A DNA stretch of 64,000 nt from Tenacibaculum sp. 190130A14a (GTDB lineage Bacteria; Bacteroidota; Bacteroidia; Flavobacteriales; Flavobacteriaceae): assembly GCF_964048965.1 (NCBI RefSeq), contig NZ_OZ040189.1, positions 558,001-622,000 of the forward strand, written 5' to 3'. A program made the translations under genes and the position numbers. Positions 15,062 through 23,504 of this stretch are shown piece by piece. The notes under the pieces are model-generated. The model was given only the letters and a program-made list of their open reading frames with translations. It had not been told where the DNA came from and searched no databases. How positions within the stretch are numbered: the stretch's first letter is position 1; each line of letters starts with the position of its first letter.

Positions 15062-17086
15062 TTAGTACTTCAAAATATATGCGCCATTTTTACGAGTATT
15101 GTAAAATGGCGTTTTTTCTTTCTCGCAAGTTGCTTCCCATCGATTGATATAACTTTTATAGTTACTCCCGTCAACAACAATTATTTTAGGATTTAAACGA
15201 GTAATGAGTCTTGTTAAGTTTATTTTCGGAGAGTATTGTAGTATTACGATTGGCTTTCTTAGAGTGATGTTATAAATTCCTAAACTATCTACTAAAAGAA
15301 TTGTGTCATTTCTTAATGAAAGAACATTAGGAATGTTATTTCGGAACTGTATGGTAGTTTTCTTATGTGTTTTGTAAGGGGCTACAACATTATAAATATA
15401 TGGAGTAATGCTGTCATTGTAGTAAAGCAAAAATTTTCTCCCATTTCGTACTCCTATAAGAGAACTCTTGGTTTTATGAAAGACAATAAGTTCTTTTGTG
15501 GTGGTGGTTTTATAGTGCTTAGCTAACAATATGAATTGTACACCAATGATTGAAAGAAGTAATGAAACTAAAAGGAGTTTTCGTTTTTTCTGAATTATCA
15601 TTTGAAAGAAGAGAATAATACATAAATACCAAACAAATACTTCGGGTAGTGATAGACTAATTTCTTTAAGTAAGAAAGCCTCTTGATGTCCAATCCAATT
15701 GATGAGAGAGTTCATTGAAGAAATTATGAACTCATAAATTGTAACAATAATTGTAGGAAGAAGGTCGGTTAAAGCTAAGAGAATTATAATAATTCCACTA
15801 ATAAGAATGGTGGCAAGAAAAGGAATGATGAGAAGATTAGAAAGAATAAACAACATAGGGAACTGATTAAAATAATATAGACTCAGAGGTAGTATTGCAG
15901 TTTGTGCAGCAATAGAAACGGTAAAAAGTTGCCAGAATTTATCAATCAGCGCATATTTGGGTTTCCATAAAGCATACAATAGTGGTTGTATCCAAACAAT
16001 TCCGAAAACAGCTAAGTAGCTTAATTGAAATCCAACATCGAATAAGAATAGAGGGTTAATTAGTAGTAACAAAAGCATAGAGCTAATTAATGAATGCTCT
16101 ATGAGTTGTTTCCTTTTGAATATAAGACTAATCGAAACAAATGAAAACATGGTTGTAGCTCTTACTACAGAAGCAGATAAGCCTGCTATAAAGGCAAAAG
16201 ACCATAAGCAACCAATAAGAAGTGCAGTTTTTATAAAACGACCTTGTTTATACCTTTCTAAAAAAGAAAAAAGAAGCGATAAGAACCATAAAATGACACC
16301 TATATGTAGTCCGGAAATTGCTAGAATATGAATTGCACCTGCTTTTGTATAACTATCAAGTAGTTCCTTGGAGATCTGTTGCCGTTCTCCAAGAAGTAAT
16401 GCGTTTATAATCGTTAACGTTTCTTTTGAAAAATGGTATTTTTTTAATGTACACTTAATTTTATCTCTAATATTGGAGGCTATTCTATAAAAGGATGGAG
16501 AGCTCGTTTTTAAAGTTTTAAAGCTTTCATGTTTTGTAAAAACCTGATGATAAATGTGTTGTTTGGCTAAATAACTTTTATAATCAAACTGATATGGGTT
16601 TAAGGGTGAAGGTAATTCTTGAAATATAAGATATAAATAAAGTTGATCTCCTATTGTAGGAGGCTTTTGGATAGTGTCAATAGAAATGTTTAACAGTATA
16701 TGACCAGATGTCTTCTTACTGTTAATTTGAGATACTTTTGCTACGAATTTGTAATTGAATTGACTTGGTTTTAGAATTTTTTGAATGGTTAGAATTCCTG
16801 AGCAATCTTTTTTATAATGTTTGAGATAATAATCTTTACGATTTCGAGGGTTCTGAATTAGTAAGATGCTAATACCAATTAGAACAAAGAGACAACTGCT
16901 TAAAATAGAAAATGAGATTTTGATGTTTTTCCATTTTAAAAGGAAAAGAATAACGAATAAAATTGAAGTAAAGATGTAAAGATTGTTTATTCCAAAACAC
17001 CAAATATTCCATTGAAACTGTAAAATGATTCCAATGATTAAAAAGAGTAGAAATGAGGTAGGTGTGTAACGAACCAATTTTTTCAT
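15062..17086 (-). CDS. comEC: ComEC/Rec2-family DNA uptake channel
   Basis: A 674-aa polytopic membrane protein. There is an N-terminal DUF4131-like region with soluble OB-type part (residues about 30-200), then the competence domain with AGAIHILAISGLHIGVILWFL (conserved HxxAISGxHxG, about residues 247-267) and further helices to about 520. The C-terminal part is short and lacks the complete metallo-beta-lactamase domain seen in longer ComEC proteins. ComEC moves single-stranded DNA across the inner membrane during natural transformation. No other competence gene is in the window. Confidence 0.88.
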   Translation of the reverse strand: MKKLVRYTPTSFLLFLIIGIILQFQWNIWCFGINNLYIFTSILFVILFLLKWKNIKISFSILSSCLFVLIGISILLIQNPRNRKDYYLKHYKKDCSGILTIQKILKPSQFNYKFVAKVSQINSKKTSGHILLNISIDTIQKPPTIGDQLYLYLIFQELPSPLNPYQFDYKSYLAKQHIYHQVFTKHESFKTLKTSSPSFYRIASNIRDKIKCTLKKYHFSKETLTIINALLLGERQQISKELLDSYTKAGAIHILAISGLHIGVILWFLSLLFSFLERYKQGRFIKTALLIGCLWSFAFIAGLSASVVRATTMFSFVSISLIFKRKQLIEHSLISSMLLLLLINPLFLFDVGFQLSYLAVFGIVWIQPLLYALWKPKYALIDKFWQLFTVSIAAQTAILPLSLYYFNQFPMLFILSNLLIIPFLATILISGIIIILLALTDLLPTIIVTIYEFIISSMNSLINWIGHQEAFLLKEISLSLPEVFVWYLCIILFFQMIIQKKRKLLLVSLLLSIIGVQFILLAKHYKTTTTKELIVFHKTKSSLIGVRNGRKFLLYYNDSITPYIYNVVAPYKTHKKTTIQFRNNIPNVLSLRNDTILLVDSLGIYNITLRKPIVILQYSPKINLTRLITRLNPKIIVVDGSNYKSYINRWEATCEKEKTPFYNTRKNGAYILKY
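15082..15117 (+). terminator. terminator for the thioredoxin-like gene, inside comEC
   Basis: CGCCATTTT (15082-15090) pairs with AAAATGGCG (15103-15111), followed by TTTTTTCTT on the plus strand. The hairpin is encoded within the last codons of comEC on the opposite strand, so the coding sequence there also serves as a transcription stop. Confidence 0.7.
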
Positions 17087-17235
17087 AGCACGTTAAAGCT
17101 ATAGAAAAAACAAGGAGAAGAAAAGATGGCTGTACCTTTTCTAAATATAAGCTATTAAAAAGTGTAGGTTAATCTATGTTTTACAAAAATAAATGTGTAG
17201 CTGTAGTAGCTAGTTTTAAAGATTTGGTGTGTTCA

Positions 17236-18666
17236 TTAAAATAAAAATGGAATGATATATTGAAAAAGCAAAACAAGAAGTCCAATAGCAATAAGATTTA
17301 GTACAATACCAACCTTTGCCATTTGATGTACTTTTATGTATCCACTCGCAAAAACTATAGCATTTGGTGGAGTGGCCATAGGAAGCATAAATGCACAGCT
17401 ACTCGCAATGGTTACAGGAATTAGTAAATTAAGTATAGGTATTTGTAGGCCAATAGCTATACCCGCTACTACTGGAGCTAATACGGCTACTAGTGCTACA
17501 TTACTCATCAATTCTGTCATAAAAAGCATCAGGAATATTAATAAAGAAGCTGTCAGTAAAACACTGATATTACTAGAGGCAATGGCAGTCGAAACTAAAT
17601 CAACAATACCACTACTAGACATTCCTTTTGCAAGTGCTAATCCACCTCCAAAAAGTATTAAAATTCCCCATGCTAGTTTTTCTGTGTCTTTCCATTGTAA
17701 GATAAATTCTCCTTTTTTAAAATTAAAGGGAATAGCAAAAAGAGAAACCGCTGCAATCATACTAATAATAGTATCTGATAACTTTAATCCAGGAAACAAC
17801 TTATTGATTAAAGTTCTAAAAATCCATAAGAAAACAGTAATTGCAAAAACAAGTAATACTTGCTTTTCTTTGGCCGATAATTTTCCTAGTTTGTTTAATT
17901 CTGAATCAATTACCTGTCTAGAAGCTTTAAATTGGAGGTTTTTGTTTGGATACATCCATTTTACTAAAACGAAATAAACAATAGTAATCATGACTATAGA
18001 AAATGGTAATCCAATGGCCATCCATTGTAAAAAGGAAATCTCTATTTGATATTCATTTTCAAGTAACCCTATTAAAACGGAGTTTGGAGGTGTGCCAATG
18101 ATAGTAGCTATTCCGCCAGCATTTGCCGAGAATGCAATTCCTAGCATGGTAGCTAAAGCAAAGTTCTTGTCGTCTTTAGTAAAGCCATCTTCATCGTTTA
18201 TCAATAGTTGAATGACTGATAAAGCTATAGGAAGCATTACTACGGTACTCGCTGTATTACTTATCCACATACTCAACAAACCTGTAGCAATCATAAACCC
18301 TAAAATAACCTTATTAGGAGTAGTTCCTGTAATTTTTATAATAGTAAGTGCAATACGTTTATGCAAGTTTACTTTCTCTAATGCTAACGCCAATACAAAG
18401 CCACCAAAGAAAAGAAAAATGATAGGACTCCCATAGTTAGCACCTACTTCAGCAATGGGCATAATTTTTAATAAGGGAAACAAAATTAAAGGCAATAACG
18501 CAGTAACGGAAATTGATACTGCTTCTGTTATCCACCAAGTAATCATCCATAGAGCTACTCCAATAACAGCATCTCCAATATCAGATATCATTTCAAAAGG
18601 TAGGTTTATGGTGATAAAAAAAATCAGTGGTCCTAGAATGAGACCAATTTTTTTTGAGTTTGGCAT
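17236..18666 (-). CDS. SLC13/DASS-family carboxylate:sodium symporter
   Basis: A 476-aa membrane transporter with two inverted halves, each with a hairpin bearing an S-N-T or T-P-P motif: MWISNTASTVVMLPIAL (about residues 132-148), NAGGIATIIGTPPNSVL (about 182-198), and near the end MLPMATPPNAIVFASGY (about 425-441). These are the sodium/substrate-binding motifs of divalent anion:sodium symporters (succinate, citrate, sulfate). The exact substrate cannot be assigned. It stands alone between comEC and lysS. Confidence 0.88.
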   Translation of the reverse strand: MPNSKKIGLILGPLIFFITINLPFEMISDIGDAVIGVALWMITWWITEAVSISVTALLPLILFPLLKIMPIAEVGANYGSPIIFLFFGGFVLALALEKVNLHKRIALTIIKITGTTPNKVILGFMIATGLLSMWISNTASTVVMLPIALSVIQLLINDEDGFTKDDKNFALATMLGIAFSANAGGIATIIGTPPNSVLIGLLENEYQIEISFLQWMAIGLPFSIVMITIVYFVLVKWMYPNKNLQFKASRQVIDSELNKLGKLSAKEKQVLLVFAITVFLWIFRTLINKLFPGLKLSDTIISMIAAVSLFAIPFNFKKGEFILQWKDTEKLAWGILILFGGGLALAKGMSSSGIVDLVSTAIASSNISVLLTASLLIFLMLFMTELMSNVALVAVLAPVVAGIAIGLQIPILNLLIPVTIASSCAFMLPMATPPNAIVFASGYIKVHQMAKVGIVLNLIAIGLLVLLFQYIIPFLF

Positions 18667-18788
18667 AACAAATAATAAGTTGACTTAAAGGAATCGAATA
18701 TAATTGATTTCAAACAAATAAGTAAAAAAATGTAATTTCTTTTGTAGAGTGTTTTTAACCTCAGTGAGGATAGAAAATTGTAAGTAAT

Positions 18789-18826
18789 AAAAAAGAGGAA
18801 CTATATTCTTATAGTTCCTCTTTTTT
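18789..18826 (-). terminator. terminator downstream of lysS, works on both strands
   Basis: A perfect 16-bp stem (18789-18804 with 18811-18826) with a 6-base loop, with A-runs before and T-runs after, so it can end transcripts in either direction. It lies 18 bases beyond the lysS stop codon. Confidence 0.85.
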
Positions 18827-18843
18827 GTTTTATATAAGTAAAA

Positions 18844-20541
18844 TTATAATACTTCTACGAATAAACCTTCTTCAGTTTTTTCAACCTTAGCTATCTTATT
18901 TTTTGTTAATCCTTTGATGGTTTTATCCCATTTTTTGTTCGATAATCCGCTTTCAGCTTTTAAATCATTCAAACCAATTTTTTCAGCTTTTTGAAGTATA
19001 GCAAAAACAGCTTTTTCATCATCGTTTAATTCAACAGCAGGAGCTTTTTTCTCTGGTTTCATCTGAGGGAAGAATAGTACTTCTTGGATAGATGGATTGT
19101 TTGTTAAATACATAATTAAACGATCCATTCCAATTCCTAATCCAGAGGTTGGAGGCATTCCATATTCTAAAGCACGTAAGAAATCTTGATCAATAAACTC
19201 ACCAGCTTCATCATCTCCTCTTTCAGCTAATTTTAATTGAGCCTCAAAACGTTCACGTTGGTCAATTGGGTCATTTAACTCAGAATATGCGTTTGCAATT
19301 TCTTTACCACAAACCATTAACTCAAAACGTTCTGTTAATTCCGGATTGTCTCTATGTTCTTTACATAAAGGAGACATTTCTTTTGGGTAATCGGTAATAA
19401 AAGTTGGTTGAATGTAGTTTCCTTCACATTTCTCACCAAAAATTTCATCGATTAACTTTCCTTTACCCATAGTATCATCTACCTCGATACCCATATCTTG
19501 AGCCGCTTTACGAATCTCATCTTCTGTTTTACCAGTAATATCAAATCCTGTAAAATGCTTAATAGAGTCTGCCATAGTTACACGAGCATATGGAGCTTTA
19601 AAGTCTACCTCGTATTCACCAAAAGTAGCTTTTGAAGTCCCGTTTACTGCAATAGCACAGTGCTCTAAAAGCTTTTCAGTAAACTCCATCATCCAGTTGT
19701 AGTCTTTGTAAGCCACGTAAATTTCCATGGCTGTAAACTCTGGATTGTGAGTTCTGTCCATTCCTTCGTTACGGAAATTCTTAGAAAACTCATATACTCC
19801 ATCAAAACCACCAACAATTAAACGTTTTAAGTATAACTCATTAGCAATACGCATATATAATGGAATGTCTAATGCATTGTGATGTGTAATAAATGGTCTA
19901 GCAGCAGCACCTCCTGGTATTGGCTGTAAAATTGGTGTTTCAACTTCAAAATATCCAGCATCATTAAAAAACTGACGCATTGCGTTGAATAACTTAGTAC
20001 GCTTAACGAAAACCTCTTTTACATTTGGATTTACAACTAAATCTGCGTAACGCTGACGGTAACGCATTTCAGGATCAGTAAATCCGTCGAATGTATTTCC
20101 TTCAGCATCAACTTTTGGTAATGGTAATGGCTTTAAAGATTTACTTAATAACTTAAAATCTTTAACCATTACCGTGATTTCTCCAACTTGAGTTTTAAAC
20201 AACTCTCCTTCGATACCTACAAAATCACCAATATCTAATAGTTTCTTATAAACTTCGTTGTATAAAGTCTTGTCTTCTTCAGTACAAATTTCATCGCGAT
20301 TAAAATATACCTGTACTCTTCCTTCACTATCTTGCAATTCTGCGAAAGAAGCTTTTCCTTGGATACGACGAGACATTAATCTACCAGCTATTACCACCTT
20401 TTTGCCTTCTTCAAAGTCCTGTTTAATCGCTTTTGAATTTGAATCTAATGGAAATAAATCTGCTGGGTATGGATTGATACCTAACTCACGTAACTTCGTA
20501 AGTTTTTCTCTACGTACAACTTCTTGTTCTGATAATTGCAT
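18844..20541 (-). CDS. lysS: lysyl-tRNA synthetase, class II
   Basis: A 565-aa enzyme that charges tRNA-Lys. The ATG at 20541 (MQLSEQEVVRREKL) is preferred over an in-frame ATG 72 bases upstream because the promoter box lies between them. An OB-fold anticodon-binding domain occupies about residues 55-150. The class II catalytic core has motif 2 FRNEGMDRTHNPEF and motif 3 GLGIGMDRL. After the usual end (EVLFFPQMKPE) there is an extra 65-70-residue tail with winged-helix character (DDEKAVFAILQKAEKIGL), an extension known from Bacteroidota LysRS. The gene stands alone between its own promoter and terminator. Confidence 0.95.
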   Translation of the reverse strand: MQLSEQEVVRREKLTKLRELGINPYPADLFPLDSNSKAIKQDFEEGKKVVIAGRLMSRRIQGKASFAELQDSEGRVQVYFNRDEICTEEDKTLYNEVYKKLLDIGDFVGIEGELFKTQVGEITVMVKDFKLLSKSLKPLPLPKVDAEGNTFDGFTDPEMRYRQRYADLVVNPNVKEVFVKRTKLFNAMRQFFNDAGYFEVETPILQPIPGGAAARPFITHHNALDIPLYMRIANELYLKRLIVGGFDGVYEFSKNFRNEGMDRTHNPEFTAMEIYVAYKDYNWMMEFTEKLLEHCAIAVNGTSKATFGEYEVDFKAPYARVTMADSIKHFTGFDITGKTEDEIRKAAQDMGIEVDDTMGKGKLIDEIFGEKCEGNYIQPTFITDYPKEMSPLCKEHRDNPELTERFELMVCGKEIANAYSELNDPIDQRERFEAQLKLAERGDDEAGEFIDQDFLRALEYGMPPTSGLGIGMDRLIMYLTNNPSIQEVLFFPQMKPEKKAPAVELNDDEKAVFAILQKAEKIGLNDLKAESGLSNKKWDKTIKGLTKNKIAKVEKTEEGLFVEVL

Positions 20542-20573
20542 GATTAACTTTTTGTTGTTTAAATTTAAAGGGG

Positions 20574-20604
20574 CAAAGATACAATCAATTACAAAACTAA
20601 ACAA
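20574..20604 (-). promoter_or_regulatory. lysS promoter (TTG-N20-TAnnTTTG)
   Basis: On the minus strand TTG at 20604-20602 and TATCTTTG at 20581-20574 are separated by 20 bases, an excellent match to the Bacteroidota housekeeping promoter. The box lies 32 bases before the chosen start codon and inside the longer open frame, which argues against the upstream ATG. Confidence 0.75.
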
Positions 20605-20646
20605 CGTTAACAAATAGGAGATTTTTGTAAAAAATTATTTTTTTAT

Positions 20647-20676
20647 TTGGTAGAATTAAAAAAGTGTGTATATTTG
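20647..20676 (+). promoter_or_regulatory. promoter of the small RNA gene (TTG-N19-TAnnTTTG)
   Basis: TTG at 20647-20649 and TATATTTG at 20669-20676 are separated by 19 bases, a near-ideal Bacteroidota promoter. It faces away from lysS and no open frame of useful length follows on the plus strand, so it drives a non-coding transcript. Confidence 0.75.
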
Positions 20677-20681
20677 CAGGC

Positions 20682-20785
20682 TGTCTTTTTTTAAAAGCAG
20701 CATTTAGTTGTGTTGTTAAGGTGTTAAATCACCTAGGTTTTGTTAACCGATGGAAAGCTTCCCTGAGATGGGTTGCTTTTTTTTT
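20682..20785 (+). ncRNA. ssrS: small RNA, probably 6S-Flavo RNA
   Basis: A transcript of about 104 nt is bracketed by a strong promoter and a T9 run at 20777-20785. The ends form a closing stem: 20693-20701 (AAAAGCAGC) with 20772-20780. Inside are an apical hairpin AGGTG-TTAAAT-CACCT (20719-20734), flanking GTTAA/TTAAC pairing, a large internal loop, and a small hairpin GGAA-AGC-TTCC on the 3' side of that loop (20752-20762). A long closing stem, a central bubble with a small 3'-side hairpin and a terminal stem-loop is the architecture of 6S RNA, and the length fits the 6S-Flavo class (about 108 nt). 6S RNA binds RNA polymerase by mimicking an open promoter. The family assignment is by architecture only. 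Confidence 0.6.
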
Positions 20786-20794
20786 GCTCTTAAT

Positions 20795-21298
20795 TTAACT
20801 GAAAAAAGCTCCTTTGTAGCTCCAGAAGTCCATCATAAAGAGAATTAAATAGATTATAGAGATCGAGAATTTTATAGTAGCAGAAGCTAAAAACCCTATG
20901 AATGCTCCAAATGATGCTTTGATTGCTCTGGAAGTGTCTTTACTATCATAAATTAACTCACCAATAAAAGCTCCTACGAAAGCACCAATCAACATTCCAA
21001 AAGGAATAGGAGAAAGTAATCCTACAATTAATCCAATAGTAGTTCCATAAACTCCATATTTGGTGCCTCCAAAACGTTTTGTTCCTAAGGCGGGTATAAA
21101 ATAATCTATGATAAATATAAAAATGGCAATACCAAGTGTAATTCCTAGGAAAGTCCAATTTTGAGGTATAACGCTAGTAGAATATAGAAGGAGTAATCCA
21201 ACCCAACTAGTTAATGGGCCAGGTAAAATAGGTAAAAAAGAACCAATTAAGCCTAGACAAATAAATAGAAATCCTAAGATTAATAAGAGTAAATCCAT
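20795..21298 (-). CDS. DUF456 membrane protein
   Basis: A 167-aa protein with five to six hydrophobic helices. The opening LLLLILGFLFICLGLIGSFLPILPGP, with its conserved G-x-LP-x-LPGP, is the signature of DUF456 (PF04306), and the glycine-zipper stretches (GAFVGAFIGELIYD) also fit. The function is unknown across the family. It is transcribed toward the 3' end of the small RNA gene. Confidence 0.85.
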   Translation of the reverse strand: MDLLLLILGFLFICLGLIGSFLPILPGPLTSWVGLLLLYSTSVIPQNWTFLGITLGIAIFIFIIDYFIPALGTKRFGGTKYGVYGTTIGLIVGLLSPIPFGMLIGAFVGAFIGELIYDSKDTSRAIKASFGAFIGFLASATIKFSISIIYLILFMMDFWSYKGAFFS

Positions 21299-21352
21299 TG
21301 AAATTTTTATTGATATGACGAATATAAAAACTGTTTGTTACATAATTAAATG

Positions 21353-21393
21353 AACTAAAAAATTAGTTTAAACTAATTTTTTAGTTATATTTG
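21353..21393 (+). promoter_or_regulatory. 34-bp perfect palindrome with abutting promoter box: putative BlaI operator
   Basis: Positions 21353-21386 are a perfect 34-bp palindrome made of two adjoining 16-bp dyads of form AACTAA-N4-TTAGTT (N4 is AAAA in one and TTTT in the other). Its last base is the first base of the -7 box TATATTTG (21386-21393). A repressor dimer pair bound there would block the promoter of the operon that contains blaI. A half-copy (AATTAGTTTAAA) recurs at 21361 within the palindrome and at 22621-22632 just before and into the blaI start codon. Confidence 0.7.
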
Positions 21394-21415
21394 TGAGAGA
21401 TAATTCATGTAAAGT

Positions 21416-22621
21416 ATGAGAAAGAGTATCATAATAACTTTCATATCAATGATTTTTATTGGGTGTAATAATGGTAGAACTTATGAAGAAGTAACCAATT
21501 TTGAGCGGGAATATAAATTCGATTTTGAGATTGAAGAAAAGGTGCAAAAAGATACGGTGCCATGGAAACATCAATTGTCTGCTGGAGAATATGCTTTAAA
21601 AGGAAGTTATAAGAAAGCTCTAAAAGAATGGGGGAAAGTTATGAGAGGGAGAGAACTGTATTATTCTGAAAAAGAAATAGACTCCTTGAAAGCAAACTTT
21701 ACGTTGGTAAATGCTAAACAGGAAATTGTAGCGCAATCGAAAGAAACAAGTATTGTGATTATTAATGAAGCACATCATAATACTTTCCATCGACTGTTTA
21801 CAAAATCGTTGTTAAAAGATTTGTACGAAACTGGTTATCGTTATTTGGGATTAGAGGCTTTAATGAATGGCGATGAAAAAGACGCTTTTCTAAATACAAG
21901 AAAATACCCAATTAAGAAGAGTGGTTATTACACTAATGACCCTAATTTTTCAAAGTTAATTCGAGAAGCAACTGCAATAGGTTATCAAGTATTTTCTTAT
22001 GAACAAACCTCTGGAGTTAATGGTAAAGAAAGAGAAATTGAACAAGCAAAAAATATACAGGAAATACTAAAAACCTCTAAGGGTAAGATTTTGATTCATT
22101 GCGGTTTTGATCATGTATTGGAAGGTAGTAAAAGGGGGTGGGAAAAGGCTATGGCAGGAAGAATAAAGGAATTTACAGGGGTTGATCCTTTAACAGTTAA
22201 TCAAACTCAGTTTAGTGAAAGAGGAGAGGAAAGATATAATCACCCAATGTTGAAAGCTTTGCAAGTTAAAGAATCATCGGTGTTAAAAAATAAACATGAT
22301 AGTATTGTAGGATACACTAGACGAAACTCTTGGACAGACATTGCCGTGCTACACCCTACAATAGAAGAGGAAGAAGGACAAGTAGTAGAGAAAAACTCAA
22401 TTGAGCATGTATTGAATTTTGATAAAATCGATTTGGAATATCCGTTAATGGTGTTAGGTTTTAAAGAAGGAGATGATATTCATAAGGCGGTTCCGATACT
22501 CGTTACAGAATTAAAGGGGAAAAAGTCTGAGTTAAAGTTGTTATTGCCTCAAAAAGGGACGTATATATTTGTTGTTGTGAATAAAGAAAACAGAGCAGTT
22601 AAATTTAAAGAATCAGTATAA
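21416..22621 (+). CDS. lipoprotein with ChaN/TIKI-like domain
   Basis: A 401-aa protein with a lipoprotein signal (IFIGC, Cys17). Residues about 108-240 contain IVIINEAHHNTFHRLF (Glu118, His120/121), YLGLEAL and ILIHCGFDHVLEG. This arrangement of an early E-x-H-H and a late histidine resembles the ChaN/erythromycin-esterase/TraB-TIKI group of metal- or haem-binding hydrolases. The rest is unassigned. It is the first gene after the palindromic operator and 10 bases before blaI, so it is probably a target of that repressor. Function is not established. Confidence 0.6.
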   Translation: MRKSIIITFISMIFIGCNNGRTYEEVTNFEREYKFDFEIEEKVQKDTVPWKHQLSAGEYALKGSYKKALKEWGKVMRGRELYYSEKEIDSLKANFTLVNAKQEIVAQSKETSIVIINEAHHNTFHRLFTKSLLKDLYETGYRYLGLEALMNGDEKDAFLNTRKYPIKKSGYYTNDPNFSKLIREATAIGYQVFSYEQTSGVNGKEREIEQAKNIQEILKTSKGKILIHCGFDHVLEGSKRGWEKAMAGRIKEFTGVDPLTVNQTQFSERGEERYNHPMLKALQVKESSVLKNKHDSIVGYTRRNSWTDIAVLHPTIEEEEGQVVEKNSIEHVLNFDKIDLEYPLMVLGFKEGDDIHKAVPILVTELKGKKSELKLLLPQKGTYIFVVVNKENRAVKFKESV

Positions 22622-22631
22622 ATTAGTTTAA

Positions 22632-23006
22632 ATGAGCAAACAATTAACAAAAGCAGAAGAGCAAATAATGCAAGTTTTGTGGCAATTAAAAAAAGCTTCT
22701 GTAAAAGAAGTAATAGAGGAGTTACCAGAGCCAAAGCCTGCATACAATACGGTTTCTACTATTGTAAGAATATTAGAAACGAAGGAATTTGTAGGGCATG
22801 AGCCTAAAGGAAGGGGATATGTGTATTTTCCTTTGATAGCGAAAGATGATTATAGTAATCAGAGTTTACACAAATTGATGAATGGTTATTTTGGAGGGTC
22901 TTTTAAAAGTATGGTCTCGTTTTTTATGAAGGAAAATAAAATGGACATTACTGAATTAGAAAGTATTTTAAAGGAAGTAGATAAAAATAAAAAAAATGAA
23001 AACTAG
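22632..23006 (+). CDS. BlaI/MecI/CopY-family transcriptional repressor
   Basis: A 124-aa winged-helix regulator: the N-terminal half SKQLTKAEEQIMQVLWQLKKASVKEVIEE and PAYNTVSTIVRILETKEFV forms the DNA-binding wing typical of PF03965, and the C-terminal helix mediates dimerisation. Family members are released from DNA when an M56 protease cleaves them, and an M56 protein is encoded two genes downstream. The palindromes before the operon and at this gene's own start are plausible operators. The next gene overlaps by 11 bases. Confidence 0.9.
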   Translation: MSKQLTKAEEQIMQVLWQLKKASVKEVIEELPEPKPAYNTVSTIVRILETKEFVGHEPKGRGYVYFPLIAKDDYSNQSLHKLMNGYFGGSFKSMVSFFMKENKMDITELESILKEVDKNKKNEN

Positions 23007-23493
23007 TGCTATAAGTGTTTTGCTGGTTTTTTTAATCATATTTCTTGCTTGTGAGAAGGTTAAAAAAGTAAGTCATGAAGATGTTTTGGTCGTAAATTTA
23101 AAAGAAGAAACGAGTAAAGAAAAAGAAGTCTTTTTGAAACTAGATTTAGATAAAAATCATCAAAATTTATTGAATCCCGCTGTTAGTAAAGATAGTTTAA
23201 AGAGTGTATATCAATCTTGGGTAAAGCTTCATACAGATTTAAACGTGTTTTTAGGTGAAAAAAAATTTAATTGGGGGTTAGAAAAGACGCAAATAAAATT
23301 ATTCAATAAAATTTATTTCAATAAAGAAGGTCGCATAAAAACATATGCTTTTAGAGTTTATGATTCAATATCTAAAGAAAAGGCAGATGAATTTAAAAAA
23401 TTAATAAAAGACTTTGCTCAAGAAGTTAAGATAAAAATTAAAAGAGAAAACGCTTTTGCTCAGTGTGGAAAAATCTCTTTGCCTAATAACTAA
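22996..23493 (+). CDS. small lipoprotein of unknown function
   Basis: A 165-aa protein with a lipoprotein signal (IIFLAC, Cys19) overlapping the end of blaI by 11 bases. The mature part is lysine/glutamate-rich and probably helical (about residues 30-150), with no recognised domain. The tight position between blaI and the M56 gene suggests a role tied to the sensor, for example as a periplasmic accessory or signal protein, but this is inference. Confidence 0.55.
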   Translation: MKTSAISVLLVFLIIFLACEKVKKVSHEDVLVVNLKEETSKEKEVFLKLDLDKNHQNLLNPAVSKDSLKSVYQSWVKLHTDLNVFLGEKKFNWGLEKTQIKLFNKIYFNKEGRIKTYAFRVYDSISKEKADEFKKLIKDFAQEVKIKIKRENAFAQCGKISLPNN

Positions 23494-23504
23494 TATGAAA
23501 CGTT

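Noticed and set aside
20682..20785. Signal recognition particle (4.5S) RNA
   Set aside because: The conserved GGAA-type apical loop with its asymmetric internal loop of SRP RNA is missing; the paired ends and open centre fit 6S-type RNA better.
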